Source: CAVTSA01 sp963737225 (lineage in GTDB: Bacteria; Chloroflexota; Dormibacteria; Dormibacterales; Dormibacteraceae). Taken from it: a DNA stretch of 64,000 bases. Below are positions 25,565 to 34,352 of this stretch, piece by piece. The DNA lies in NCBI GenBank assembly GCA_963737225.1, contig CAVTSA010000005.1, forward strand, positions 248,001-312,000, in the 5' to 3' direction. The number at the start of each line of letters is the position of its first letter. Positions within the stretch are counted from its first letter, which is position 1. The position numbers were made by a program, and so were the translations under genes. Below the pieces are notes generated by a model. It ran no database searches. It saw only the letters and a program-made list of their open reading frames with translations, and was not told where the DNA came from.

Positions 25565-27389
25565 ATGACGAAACGGCAGGGATCGACGGCCACCTACGAC
25601 GTCCACGCCGAGCGCGGTGTGATGGTAACGATGCGGGACGGGTGCCGCCTGGCCACCGACCTCTACCTCCCCGCGGTCGGCGGACAGTCGCGCGCCCGGC
25701 CGGTTCCCGGCCATCCTCGAGCGCACCCCCTACAGCCGGCAGGGGCTGGGTACGGTGGCCGCGGCCAAGTTCTTCTGCCGCCACGGATACGCCGCCGCCG
25801 TCCAGGACGTCCGCGGGCGCTACGACTCGGAGGGCGAGTGGTACGCCTTCGCGCTGGAGGCCGAGGACGGCTACGACACCGTCGAGTGGCTGGGGTCGCA
25901 GGAGTGGTCCAACGGCAAGGTGGGGACGGTCGGTCTCTCCTACTCCGGCAGCGACCAGCATGCGCTCGCCTCGCTCGCCCCTCCCCACCTGGCCGCCGTC
26001 TTCGCCTCTGAGGCGATGTCGAACTATCACACCGGCTCCATGCGCCAGGGCGGCGCGGCCGAGCTCCGCTTCCTGGTCTACGCGCTCATGATGGCCGCGG
26101 AATCACCGCAGGCGCTCCGTGACCCGATGCTCCGCGCGGCCGCCCGCGCCGAATCCGATGCGGCGGAGGACTGGCTCCGCCGCACCCCGCTCAAGCCGGG
26201 CGTCTCCATCCTGCGCAACTTCCCCTCGATCGAGCGCTGGGTGCTCGACGTGGTGCGCCACGGCGACTACGACGACTACTGGAAGCAGCGCGGCTACAGC
26301 ATCGAAGAGCACTACGACGAGTACGCGGACGTTCCCGTGTGTCTCCTCAGCGGCTGGTACGACACCTACACGCGCGCGACCGTCGACAACTTCGTCGAGC
26401 TGGGACGCCGCAAGCGAGGGCCGGTGCGCATGATCATCGGTCCCTGGACCCACGGCGTCGCCACGCTGGGCGAGAGCTGGTCGGGCGACGCGGACTTCGG
26501 GATCGACGCGCCCCTCGACGACTACGACGGGTACCGTCTGCGGTTTTTCGACGCCGCCCTGCGAGGTCTCGACTCGGGGTTTTTCGAAGGCCCCCCGGTC
26601 CGGCTGTTCGTGATGGGTGGGGGCAGCGGTCGCAGGCTGCCGAGCGGACGGCTCGACCACGGTGGGCGGTGGCGGGACGAGGAGGAGTGGCCGCTGCGAC
26701 GGGCGCAGCCCACCGCGTACCACCTGTGGCCGGACGGATCGCTGCGCGTCGACACGCCTCCCGCCGGCCCCAGCTCGCAGACCTACCGCTACGATCCCGA
26801 ACACCCGGTGCCGACGATCGGCGGCAGCATCTCCGCCGCGACCACGGTGATGCCGCCCGGCGGGTTCGATCAGCGCGGTCGGCCGGGCCTTTTCGGCTGC
26901 GAGGACAGGCTCCCGCTCAACGCGCGGCACGACGTGCTCTCGTTCCAGACCGAGCCGCTGCCTCAGGAGACCGAGGTGACCGGGCCGCTCAGCGTGCGAG
27001 TCTGGGTCTCGGCCAGCGTGCTCGACACCGATCTGACCGCGAAGCTGATCGACGTCTACCCGCCAGGTGCCGACTATCCGGACGGGTACGCGCTGAACCT
27101 GCAGGACGGGATCCTGCGCCTGCGATACCGGAACGATCGATCACACGCCGAGTTGATGACGCCGGGCGAGGTCTACCAGGTCGAGGTCGTGCTCGCCCCG
27201 ACCAGCAATCTGTTCGGCCGCGGTCACCGCATCCGCCTCGACGTCAGCAGCAGCAACTATCCGCGGTTCGACCTCAACCCCAACACGGGCGGTCCGCTGG
27301 GGGTGAGCGGCCCTGCCATCCCCGCCGACGTCACCATCCACCACGACGCCGAGCACCCCTCGCACGTGCTGCTGCCCGTGGTGCCGTAA
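25565..27389 (+). CDS. CocE/NonD-family alpha/beta hydrolase, frameshifted near the N-terminus
   Basis: ATG 25565 follows GGGGAGGG and starts MTKRQGSTATYDVHAERGV, then MRDGCRLATDLYLPAVGG. The frame breaks after about 47 codons; the rest continues in the next frame (PAILERTPYSRQG, DVRGRYDSEGEW, nucleophile Ser in GLSYSGSD, SGWYDTYTRATVDNF) to a C-terminal jelly-roll domain. The length 25565-27389 is 1825 bp, one base over a whole number. An extra C in the CCC at 25706-25708 restores the frame when removed, giving 607 residues. The family hydrolyses esters or peptides (X-Pro dipeptidyl peptidase/cocaine esterase class). Confidence 0.8.
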
Positions 27390-27400
27390 AGCAAGGACCG

Positions 27401-27460
27401 GCGTTTCTGCACACCCCGTCGCCAAAACGCCGCACGTAGGCACGGGGTGTGCGGAAACGG
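27401..27460. repeat. Long inverted repeat between convergent genes
   Basis: The arms GTTTCTGCACACCCCGT (27403-27419) and ACGGGGTGTGCGGAAAC (27442-27458) match at 16 of 17 positions, with a 22-nt loop. The element fills the 74-bp gap between two converging genes and is likely a two-way terminator. Its overall span resembles the paired palindromes (half-arm centres about 44 bp apart), but the single arms are not themselves palindromic. Confidence 0.75.
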
Positions 27461-27463
27461 CGC

Positions 27464-28903
27464 CTATCCGGGGATGGTCTCCGTGAGGTTGAGCCGCTTC
27501 CAGTCGCTCAGCGGACCGTCGACGTGGACCACATGGGGAAGGCCGGCCTGGCCGAGCAGGCTGGCTGCGATCGCGGACCGGTAGCCGGCGGCGCAGTAGA
27601 CGGCGACCGGCGCGTCGTGAGCCAGCTCATGGGCGTGATGGGGGACGTCGGCCACGTGGACTCGCAGCGCGCCCGGGACGTGGCCGTGCACCCACTCGTC
27701 CTCGTTGCGCACGTCGAGGACGGTCAGGCGTTCCCCGCTCAAGATCCAGGTCGCGAGCTCGGCGACCTCGGCGGATTCGAAGCGGCCCACCTCGCGACCA
27801 CTCGCGCGCCAGGCGTCGACGCCGCCGTCGAGGGCACCCAGGACCTGGTCGTAGCCGATCCGGAAGAGCTGCCGCTGCGCGTCCTCATGCTCGCGATCGC
27901 TGCCACCGGTCAGCACGATGGGTCGCTTTCGCGGCACCAGCCAGCCGACCCAGGCGCTGAAGGCGCCGCCCAGGCCGACGCAGAGGCTGCCCGGAATGTG
28001 CTCCCGGTCGAAATCGCGACCGGCGCGCACGTCGACCACGACCGCATCCCGGGCACACGCCTCGGCCACTTCGCCGGGTGTCATCGCGCGCACGGGCGGC
28101 AGCTCGCGTCCCGCCAGGCGAACGCCGGCGCGGTTGAGCTCGGTCATCTGGGCGTAGTAGTCCGGGTGGCGGCTCTGGTGCAGGGCGCGCGCCATGAAGG
28201 CCATCAGGTCGGTCGTCTGCAGGTAGGGGTTGGTGCGGCGCTCGTCACCCAGCGTCGAGGTCTGGCCGGCGGGCGCGCCGGTGGCGCAGAACGAGCCGCC
28301 GCCGTGCGTGGGATAGAGTGCCACCGTGTCGGGCAGGTCGCGGAGCCGGACGTGGAGCGTCCGGTAGGCCTCGAGCGCGAGCGACGCCGCGCGGTCGGGC
28401 CCGAACAGATCGGTGCGCGCGATCGCGCCCGCCATCAGGGCGCCCCCGCTGAAGAGCCCGAGCGGACCTCCCGAGCCGGCCAGGAGGTAGCTGACGTGAC
28501 TCGGCGTATGGCCCGGCGTGGGCCGGGTATCCAGATGCCAGCTCCCGAGCGGGATCGAGGAGCCCGCCCGCAGCGGGAGATGGTCGAAGGAGAGGTGGGC
28601 GCCCTCGCCAGCGCCGATCCGTGCCCCCACCTCGCCGGCGAGCTCGCGAGCCCCGGAGATGAAATCGTTGTGCGAGTGGGTTTCCAGCGCGTGGGTGATA
28701 CGCACCCCGAGCCGGACGGCGGCATCGAGGTACTGGGCGACGTCCCGCATCGGGTCGACGACGACGGCGACCCCGGCGTCGGGATCCGAGACCAGGTAGC
28801 TGGTATTGCCGAGCTCGGGGGCGAGGAAGAGATCGACGCGGGGGGCCGGCGTGAGGACGTCCGTGACGGAGCGTGGGGTGGAACCGGGGCGGCGATCGAG
28901 CAT
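27464..28903 (-). CDS. Metallo-beta-lactamase-fold protein with two rhodanese domains
   Basis: The 479-residue protein has an N-terminal MBL domain (ETHSHNDFISG, RPTPGHTPSHVSYL, YPTHGGGSFC) and two rhodanese-like domains from about residue 260. The first rhodanese lacks the catalytic Cys (LTGGSDRE); the second has it (VAVYCAAGYRS). Related proteins are persulfide dioxygenase-rhodanese fusions of sulfide metabolism. In the metal site the usual HxHxDH is HSHNDF and the Asp of the GDxLF motif is replaced (SGGALM), so the chemistry may differ. ATG 28901-28903 is chosen; an upstream ATG at 28942 has its GGAGG too close. Divergent from a peroxiredoxin. Confidence 0.82.
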   Translation of the reverse strand: MLDRRPGSTPRSVTDVLTPAPRVDLFLAPELGNTSYLVSDPDAGVAVVVDPMRDVAQYLDAAVRLGVRITHALETHSHNDFISGARELAGEVGARIGAGEGAHLSFDHLPLRAGSSIPLGSWHLDTRPTPGHTPSHVSYLLAGSGGPLGLFSGGALMAGAIARTDLFGPDRAASLALEAYRTLHVRLRDLPDTVALYPTHGGGSFCATGAPAGQTSTLGDERRTNPYLQTTDLMAFMARALHQSRHPDYYAQMTELNRAGVRLAGRELPPVRAMTPGEVAEACARDAVVVDVRAGRDFDREHIPGSLCVGLGGAFSAWVGWLVPRKRPIVLTGGSDREHEDAQRQLFRIGYDQVLGALDGGVDAWRASGREVGRFESAEVAELATWILSGERLTVLDVRNEDEWVHGHVPGALRVHVADVPHHAHELAHDAPVAVYCAAGYRSAIAASLLGQAGLPHVVHVDGPLSDWKRLNLTETIPG

Positions 28904-29084
28904 CGTGGCCTCAGTCTGACCGCCGTTCGATGAACCGAACATGTCCTCCCGGGGCGCCTGGCGAAGAGTCCGGTAAGCGTCCCCGAAGGGTTTGGTGAAC
29001 CGGATCAGCGGGACGTATCGTTGGCGGGCGAAGGCACACCAGGACGGGCGCAGGCACACAAGGAGGCACAGCAGGGAAGGCATC

Positions 29085-29564
29085 ATGGCGGAGACCAAAG
29101 CGGGCAAGGTCGGGGTCGGTGACCGGGCACCCGACTTCACGCTTCCGGATGCGGAGGGAAAGCAGGTCAGCCTGTCGTCGCTGCTGGCTCGAGGTCCGGT
29201 GGTCCTCTACTTCTATCCCAAGGACGAGACCAGCGGCTGCACCGCCGAAGCGTGCACCTTCCGCGACAGCTACGACGCGTTCAAGCAGGTGGGCGCGGAG
29301 GTGGTCGGGATCAGCTCCGACTCCGAGCAGAGCCACGCCTCCTTCGCCCAGAAGCACGGCCTGCCCTTCGTTCTCCTCGCCGACCGGGGCGGCGCGGTGC
29401 GGCGGCAGTACGGAGCCCGTGACCTGTTCGGCCTGATGCCTGGCCGGGTCACCTATGTCATCGACCCCACCGGCACCGTGCGGCACGTGTTCTCCAACCA
29501 GTTCAGCCCGACGCGCCACATTCGCGAGTCGCTGTCGATCCTGGAGGGGATGGCGCCCGCCTGA
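29085..29564 (+). CDS. bcp: Thiol peroxidase of the BCP/AhpC-TSA family
   Basis: The 159-residue peroxiredoxin has the peroxidatic Cys in TSGCTAEACTFRD with a second Cys five residues later, the BCP pattern. It reduces peroxides with thioredoxin. GGGAAGG precedes ATG 29085. Its position opposite an MBL-rhodanese protein fits sulfur or oxidative-stress defence. Confidence 0.93.
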   Translation: MAETKAGKVGVGDRAPDFTLPDAEGKQVSLSSLLARGPVVLYFYPKDETSGCTAEACTFRDSYDAFKQVGAEVVGISSDSEQSHASFAQKHGLPFVLLADRGGAVRRQYGARDLFGLMPGRVTYVIDPTGTVRHVFSNQFSPTRHIRESLSILEGMAPA

Positions 29565-29598
29565 GGGCCGCCTGCACTGCCGGCTCGACCGTCCTGGA

Positions 29599-30114
29599 TC
29601 AGTGCCCCTCGAACCTCCAGCGGGTGGCGGTTCCGTGGAAGGTCGCCCCCCGATCCAGACCGCTGTCGTCGGCGATCCACCCGAACGCGAGCCTCGGGAG
29701 GACGACGTAGAGCGTCCCCGGCATGGCCCGTGGGTCGACGTCCCACCGGTATTTGCGGTTGTACTCCGCGATCACCCGGTCGATGAGCGCCTGGTCCGAG
29801 ACCGTGACGGCGGTCCCCTCGACGATGACCACGTCGCTCTCGTTCTCGATGTGGACGGTGATCTCCGGGTTGCCGACCAGGTTCGCGGCGGCCAGCGACC
29901 CGGTGCTGAAGAAGAACCGCTGCTCGCGCCACACTCCCCAGACGGGACGGCTGTGCGGCCTTCCGTCCGGACGGGTGGTGGAGATCCAGTAGCGGCGCGC
30001 CGCCTGCAGACGCGTCGACGCCCAGTCCCAGGGCAGCCGCAGCGGTTCGAGATGACCCCCGAACATCCGAGGGCGGCTGCCGGAGGGCGGTGACACCTGG
30101 CTCGGTAGGTCCAT
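29599..30114 (-). CDS. Pyridoxamine-phosphate-oxidase-like split-barrel protein
   Basis: The 171-residue protein starts MDLPSQVSPPSGSRPRMFGG and has the split-barrel segment YWISTTRPDGRPHSRPVWGVW, FFFSTGSLAAANLVGNPEITVHIE and VVIVEGTAVTVSD. It is probably an FMN- or F420-binding enzyme. It is divergent from a PaiB-like gene, with a repeated GC-rich tract between them. ATG 30112-30114. Confidence 0.8.
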   Translation of the reverse strand: MDLPSQVSPPSGSRPRMFGGHLEPLRLPWDWASTRLQAARRYWISTTRPDGRPHSRPVWGVWREQRFFFSTGSLAAANLVGNPEITVHIENESDVVIVEGTAVTVSDQALIDRVIAEYNRKYRWDVDPRAMPGTLYVVLPRLAFGWIADDSGLDRGATFHGTATRWRFEGH

Positions 30115-30135
30115 CGTGCAATCGGACCACAGGTC

Positions 30136-30197
30136 GGTCGGGTAGCGGTCGGGTAGCGGCCGGGTAGCCGTCGGCAGCGGTCGGCAGCGGTCGCAGC
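30136..30197. repeat. Short tandem repeat in a divergent promoter region
   Basis: Three copies of the 11-bp unit GGTCGGGTAGC (third with one change) run directly into about three copies of a 10-bp unit like GGTCGGCAGC. The tract lies between the divergent PPOX-like and PaiB-like starts, where slippage would change promoter spacing. Confidence 0.75.
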
Positions 30198-30273
30198 GGA
30201 ACCGAGGAGGGTCGGGCAGACGTTCGCGTTCGAGGTCCCACGGGCGGGTGCCGTCGGTGCACCCTTGGACGCG

Positions 30274-30873
30274 ATGTACGACTCCGCGAAGTATCGTGTC
30301 GATCCCGCCGACGCCGAGGCGTTCGTCCAGGGCCAGCACCACGGGATGCTGGTCGCGGTCGGTGCCGAAGGGTGGCCGCAGGTGACGATCCTGCCCTTCG
30401 TCAAGACCGGCGATCTCATCGAGCTGCACGCGCTGCAGGCGGACTCGACCTTCGCCGCTGTGCAGCAGAACCCCAACGTCACCTTCCTGGTCGAGGACTA
30501 CCTGGCCTGGACCCCGCACTTCTTCCAGTCCGAACTCGATGCCGGGCAGGCGTCGCTGCAGTTCCTGGCGGTCGCGTACGAGTGCGAGGCGTCCTGGTCG
30601 ACCGACCCGTCGGAGGTGGCCGGCGCGCTGTCGCGACTGCTCCATGCCTACGAGGGAGCAGAGGCGACCTACGAGCCGATCGAGGATGGGCAGTTCTACG
30701 GTGGCCGGCTGAGACGGCTGGCCACGATCCGGCTCCGCGTCCTGCGCTCGCAGGCGAAGTTCAAGGCCGGCGGCTCGGGCACCGAGGTGAAGCAGAAGAC
30801 GGTCGCCGGGCTGAGCGCGCGCCGCGAGCCGGGGGACGAGCGCGCGGCGGAGGTGATCGAAGCCACCCTCTAA
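30274..30873 (+). CDS. PaiB-like FMN-binding split-barrel protein
   Basis: The 199-residue protein begins MYDSAKYRVDPADAEAFVQG and has the PaiB-type order: GMLVAVGAEGWPQVTILPFV, ELHALQADSTFAAVQQNPNV, WTPHFF, then a C-terminal dimer segment with QAKFKAGG and VAGLSARREPGD. The family includes negative regulators of protease and sporulation genes that bind FMN, but many members are likely enzymes. ATG 30274 is chosen over a TTG at 30265. Confidence 0.72.
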   Translation: MYDSAKYRVDPADAEAFVQGQHHGMLVAVGAEGWPQVTILPFVKTGDLIELHALQADSTFAAVQQNPNVTFLVEDYLAWTPHFFQSELDAGQASLQFLAVAYECEASWSTDPSEVAGALSRLLHAYEGAEATYEPIEDGQFYGGRLRRLATIRLRVLRSQAKFKAGGSGTEVKQKTVAGLSARREPGDERAAEVIEATL

Positions 30874-30918
30874 CGCCCCACTCCCCTCCAGCTCCAGACC
30901 GCCAGCCCAGGTTTGTCG

Positions 30919-30981
30919 CCAGAGTGTCCACACTCTGACCTCAAAACCCGCCAGGTAGTGTCTTAGAGTGGACACTCTGGG
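30919..30981. repeat. Paired palindrome element, AGAGTGTCCACACTCT family (copy 1)
   Basis: The palindromes at 30921-30936 and 30965-30978 have centres 43 bp apart and are inverted copies: CCAGAGTGTCCAC is repeated in reverse as GTGGACACTCTGG. The interior adds an ACCT/AGGT stem. It lies between the convergent PaiB-like and DUF6510 genes and could terminate both. Confidence 0.82.
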
Positions 30982-30996
30982 CGCTCCAGCATCTCC

Positions 30997-31272
30997 TCAG
31001 GCGATGTCCAGCCACCGGAGTCCCGGAGTGCCGAGGCGCCACCGCTGGTCGCGTTCAACCAGCACCATCAGCACCGCCTCGCACCCCTCGCAGCGGAGCA
31101 CGGCGCCGGGGGCGTTCTCGCCCATGTAGAGGTGGGCTGCGCCGACCGCCCCGACGTGCCCGCACGATGCGCACGACATCATCGCGTTCGTCATCTCGCG
31201 GGCGAAGATCTCGCGCAGCCGGCCCGCCAGCGCGTTCCCGTCCAGCCTCAGCTCGCCTTCATCCACCGCCAT
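30997..31272 (-). CDS. DUF6510-family small zinc-ribbon-like protein
   Basis: The 91-residue protein has two Cys pairs, CASCG and CEGC, suggesting a zinc ribbon, and ends RWRLGTPGLRWLDIA. ATG 31270-31272 overlaps the TGA of the reductase gene (TGATG), so translation is coupled. It recurs with sulfite-oxidase-like and FNR proteins, which suggests a role as a maturation or accessory factor, but no function is established from sequence. Confidence 0.78.
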   Translation of the reverse strand: MAVDEGELRLDGNALAGRLREIFAREMTNAMMSCASCGHVGAVGAAHLYMGENAPGAVLRCEGCEAVLMVLVERDQRWRLGTPGLRWLDIA

Positions 31273-32027
31273 CAACCTCCAGTCGGGCCGAATCGCTCGG
31301 TCCGAATGCGCACTGGATCGTGCCCCTGCTCGACCAGCGTCGCGGCCACCGACTCGACGAGCGCCGTCGGACCGCAGACGAACGTGAGCGGATGGCGGTT
31401 CGGCGGCCACGCGAAGTCGCGAAGCATCGAGGCGTCGATCCGCCTGGTGAACCCGGACCACCCCGGTGGGCTGGACCGCGTCAGGGTGTGAACGACCTCC
31501 AGGCCTGGGCTCGCCGCCGCCAACCGCTCCAGCTCGTCGCGGTAGATCACGTCCGCCAGGGTCCGGGACGACACCAGCAGCCGGGCCGGGACCTCGCTTC
31601 CGATCGCCGCCCGATGCCGGAGCATCGCCATCAGCGGGACGACCCCGGATCCGCCGGCGACCAGCAGGAGGGGCCTCGCCGCCTCGCCGCCCCAGACGAA
31701 GTAGCCTCCGATCGGGCCCCGGAGCTCGATCCGATCGCCGACGCGGACCTCGTCGACCAGAAACTCCGAGACCTCTCCGTCGGGCAGACGCTCGACAGTG
31801 AGCTGGATCCGGTCACCATCCTCGGGAGGCGACGCGATCGAGTAGCTGCGCTGTGCCTCGTAGCCGTCGGGGGCGGTGAGCCGCACGTCCACGTGCTGAC
31901 CGGCCAGGTGGCCCGGCCACTCCGGCACGCGGAAGGCGATCGTGCGGACGGTCGGGGTCTCGGCCCGCAGAGCCTCGACGGCCGCCAAGCGCCAGGTCAG
32001 TCGCCCTGGTATCGCTGCTCGCGCCAC
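31272..32027 (-). CDS. Ferredoxin-NADP reductase-family flavoprotein
   Basis: The 251-residue FAD/NAD(P) reductase has the FAD motif RSYSIAS, the NAD(P) loop GGSGVVPLMAM and the C-terminal CGPTALVESV. It should pass electrons between NAD(P)H and a partner, most likely the molybdopterin protein encoded upstream, which it overlaps by 31 bp. GTG 32025-32027 has GGTGAT upstream. Confidence 0.9.
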   Translation of the reverse strand: MARAAIPGRLTWRLAAVEALRAETPTVRTIAFRVPEWPGHLAGQHVDVRLTAPDGYEAQRSYSIASPPEDGDRIQLTVERLPDGEVSEFLVDEVRVGDRIELRGPIGGYFVWGGEAARPLLLVAGGSGVVPLMAMLRHRAAIGSEVPARLLVSSRTLADVIYRDELERLAAASPGLEVVHTLTRSSPPGWSGFTRRIDASMLRDFAWPPNRHPLTFVCGPTALVESVAATLVEQGHDPVRIRTERFGPTGG

Positions 32028-32602
32028 GGATCACCGTACATGTGGTAGCCGTAGGTCTCCCAGAAGCCGGGGTCGTCCTCAGCCATCAGCCGCAGCCCGC
32101 GGACCCACTTCGCGCTCTTCCAGAAGTAGAGATGAGGCACCAGCAGCCGGGCCGGACCGCCGTGCTGCGGTGCGAGCGGCTCCCCGTGGTACTCGTACGC
32201 CACCCACGCCTGCCTTCCACGGAGGTCGTCGAGCGGGAGGTTGGTGGTGTAGCCGCCGTCGCTGAACGCCATCACGTAGTCCGCCGACGTCTCGACGTTC
32301 TCCAGCAGGTGCTCGACCCGAACCCCCTTCCAATCGGTGTCGAACTTGGACCACTTGGTCACACAGTGGATGTCGGTGGTGATCTCCTCCGAGGGGAGAG
32401 CCTGGAACTGCTCCCAGGTCCAGCTCACCTCGGCGTCGACCTCGCCGGTGATCGTGAACGTCCAGTCCTCGAGCCGGGGGTGCGGGGTCGGTCCGGCGGA
32501 AAGCACCGGGAAGCCGGTGGTGAGGTACTGGCCGGGAGGCAGGCGCGACGCGTCGGCGCCCGCTCGGCGCCGGCCCCTGAATCCGCGCGTTACAAAGCTC
32601 AT
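31997..32602 (-). CDS. Sulfite-oxidase-like molybdopterin oxidoreductase
   Basis: The 201-residue protein has the molybdenum-ligand Cys in TDIHCVTKWSKFDTDWKGV and the SUOX fold segments RLEDWTFTITGEV, YEYHGEPLAPQHGGPARLLVP and WKSAKWVRGLRLM. It is a small cytosolic member lacking a heme domain; no Tat signal is visible. First gene of the operon with an FNR and DUF6510, together a probable NAD(P)H-linked reductase or oxidase for a sulfur or nitrogen oxide. ATG 32600-32602. Confidence 0.88.
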   Translation of the reverse strand: MSFVTRGFRGRRRAGADASRLPPGQYLTTGFPVLSAGPTPHPRLEDWTFTITGEVDAEVSWTWEQFQALPSEEITTDIHCVTKWSKFDTDWKGVRVEHLLENVETSADYVMAFSDGGYTTNLPLDDLRGRQAWVAYEYHGEPLAPQHGGPARLLVPHLYFWKSAKWVRGLRLMAEDDPGFWETYGYHMYGDPWREQRYQGD

Positions 32603-32656
32603 GGTGGCCTCCATGTTCGCTCCGCGTGCCGTCCCCGCGCACGACAGAATGAACCA

Positions 32657-33811
32657 ATGGACCGCATCGCCACGACCCACACCGGCAGCCTGCCCCGTCC
32701 CGCGGATCTGGACGACATGCTGGTGGACGAGGCGGCCGGGAAGCAGGTGCCTGGCGTCGAGGAGCGTGCCCGGGGTGCGATCTTCGAGGTGGTCCGTCTC
32801 CAGGACGAAGCCGGCGTGGACCTCCTCAACGACGGCGAGCAGGGGAAGCCGGGCTACGCCACCTACATCCGGCAGCGGCTCTCCGGCTTCGACGGGGAGG
32901 CTGACACCTACGCGCCACGCCGTCCCGAGCTCGAGGAGCACCCCGACTTCGCGGCCCGCTGGAATCAGTTCCGCACCCGTACGGCGCTTCGCGCTCCCGC
33001 CTGCACCGGCGACATCACGGTCCGGGATCACGAGGCTGTCAAGCGCGACATCGCCACCCTGAAGGCTGCCGCGGGGGAGGCCGGCGTCGACGAGGGCCGC
33101 CTCTTCCTCAGCGCGGCCTCGCCGGGTGTCATCGCGCACTTCTTCACCGACCAGCACTACGGGAACCGCGACGCGTACCTGGCGGCGCTGGCCACCGCGA
33201 TGCGCGAGGAGTACCAGGCGATCGTGGACGCCGGGATCCTGCTCCAGGTGGACTGCCCCGACCTCGCGATGAGCCGGAACAGCCGCTTCGCCGACCTCAC
33301 CCTCGAGGAGTTCCGGCGCGAGGTCCACCGCAACGTCGAGGCTCTCAATCACGCGCTGGCCGGCATCCCCGGCGACCGGGTTCGCCTTCACCTCTGCTGG
33401 GGCAACTACGAAGGGCCGCACACCCACGACGTGGACCTCCGCGACATCGTCGACCTGGTCCTGGAGGCGTCGCCGGCGGGGATCTCGCTGGAGGCCTCCA
33501 ACCCCCGTCACGGCCACGAGTGGAAGGTCTTCCAGGAGATGAAGCTCCCGGAGGGCCGCTACCTCATCCCGGGGGTGATCGACACCACCACCAACTTCGT
33601 CGAGCACCCGGACCTGGTCGCGCTGCGGATCCTCAACTACGCGTCGGTCGTCGGCCGGGAGCGGGTGATCGCCGGCACCGACTGCGGGTTCGGCACGTTC
33701 GCCGGGATGCAGACGGTCGTCCCCTCGATCGTCTGGGCGAAGCTCCGCACGCTGGCCGAGGGCGCACGCCGGGCGAGTGAGGCGCTGTGGGGGACGCCTG
33801 CCGCGGTCTGA
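32657..33811 (+). CDS. MetE C-terminal-domain-like methyltransferase (second copy)
   Basis: The 384-residue paralogue of the protein at 13301 shares ATTHTGSLPRPAD, AASPGVIA, the zinc ligands in HLCWGNYEGPH, SLEASNPRHGHEW and GTDCGFGTF, and IPGVIDTTTNFVEHP. The N-terminal half of MetE is absent, so its methyl donor is unclear. Start ATG 32657 has no clear ribosome site. It is divergent from the sulfite-oxidase-like operon, which could link it to sulfur chemistry. Confidence 0.8.
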   Translation: MDRIATTHTGSLPRPADLDDMLVDEAAGKQVPGVEERARGAIFEVVRLQDEAGVDLLNDGEQGKPGYATYIRQRLSGFDGEADTYAPRRPELEEHPDFAARWNQFRTRTALRAPACTGDITVRDHEAVKRDIATLKAAAGEAGVDEGRLFLSAASPGVIAHFFTDQHYGNRDAYLAALATAMREEYQAIVDAGILLQVDCPDLAMSRNSRFADLTLEEFRREVHRNVEALNHALAGIPGDRVRLHLCWGNYEGPHTHDVDLRDIVDLVLEASPAGISLEASNPRHGHEWKVFQEMKLPEGRYLIPGVIDTTTNFVEHPDLVALRILNYASVVGRERVIAGTDCGFGTFAGMQTVVPSIVWAKLRTLAEGARRASEALWGTPAAV

Positions 33812-33849
33812 CGCCCTGAGATGAACGCCCGGAGGTGCACCCACGGGCC

Positions 33850-34332
33850 CTATTCGGCGGGTTCGGCGGGTTCAGGCCCTGGAGGTGCACCAGCGGGTCG
33901 CCAGTCGTACCGGACGTCGGGCGCCCCTTCCTCGTTGTCTCCGTCCGTGGTGGTCGCGGCCACGAACCCGTGCCGTTCGTAGAACCGCCTGGCACCGACG
34001 TTGGCCTGGAAGGTCCAGAGGCTGAGCCCTTTCGGCCGCTGGTCCTTGGCCAGCCCGATGAGCCGGGAGCCCACCCCCTTGCCGGCCCACGCCGGCTCGA
34101 CGTAGAGCTGGTCCACCCAGTCGCCTTCCAGCACCAGCAAGGCGACGATCGTGCAGCCCACCTCGGCGACCCACACCTCGCGGTCCGGAACCACGACCTC
34201 CTCGAACCAGGCCTGGACCTCCTCGTCGGAGTGCACCGGTGGCGGGATCCTGGGGACCGACGCCGCTCGGGACCGCAGCCACACCTCCGCAATCCGGAGG
34301 CTGTCGTCCTGCCGCGCACGCCGCAGCTCCAC
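33850..34332 (-). CDS. GNAT-family N-acetyltransferase
   Basis: The 160-residue protein has the GNAT order: VELRRARQDDSLRIAEVW, VDQLYVEPAWAGKGVGSRLI (acetyl-CoA loop, here AGKGVGS) and GARRFYERHGFVA. Substrate unknown. GTG 34330-34332 is chosen because AGGATGG lies upstream and the fold begins there. The frame is also open through the upstream repeat array (14-residue repeats), but that part has no ribosome site or family match. Confidence 0.82.
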   Translation of the reverse strand: MELRRARQDDSLRIAEVWLRSRAASVPRIPPPVHSDEEVQAWFEEVVVPDREVWVAEVGCTIVALLVLEGDWVDQLYVEPAWAGKGVGSRLIGLAKDQRPKGLSLWTFQANVGARRFYERHGFVAATTTDGDNEEGAPDVRYDWRPAGAPPGPEPAEPAE

Positions 34333-34352
34333 GGCGCCATCCTGCCCGAAAC

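Noticed and set aside
30245..30260. Single CGGTGCACC before the PaiB-like gene
   Set aside because: Only one half-like match with no partner at 42 bp.
33831..33891. Further GGTGCACC pair near the GNAT end
   Set aside because: Centres are 50 bp apart and arms are weak, so it does not fit the family; possibly a decayed copy.
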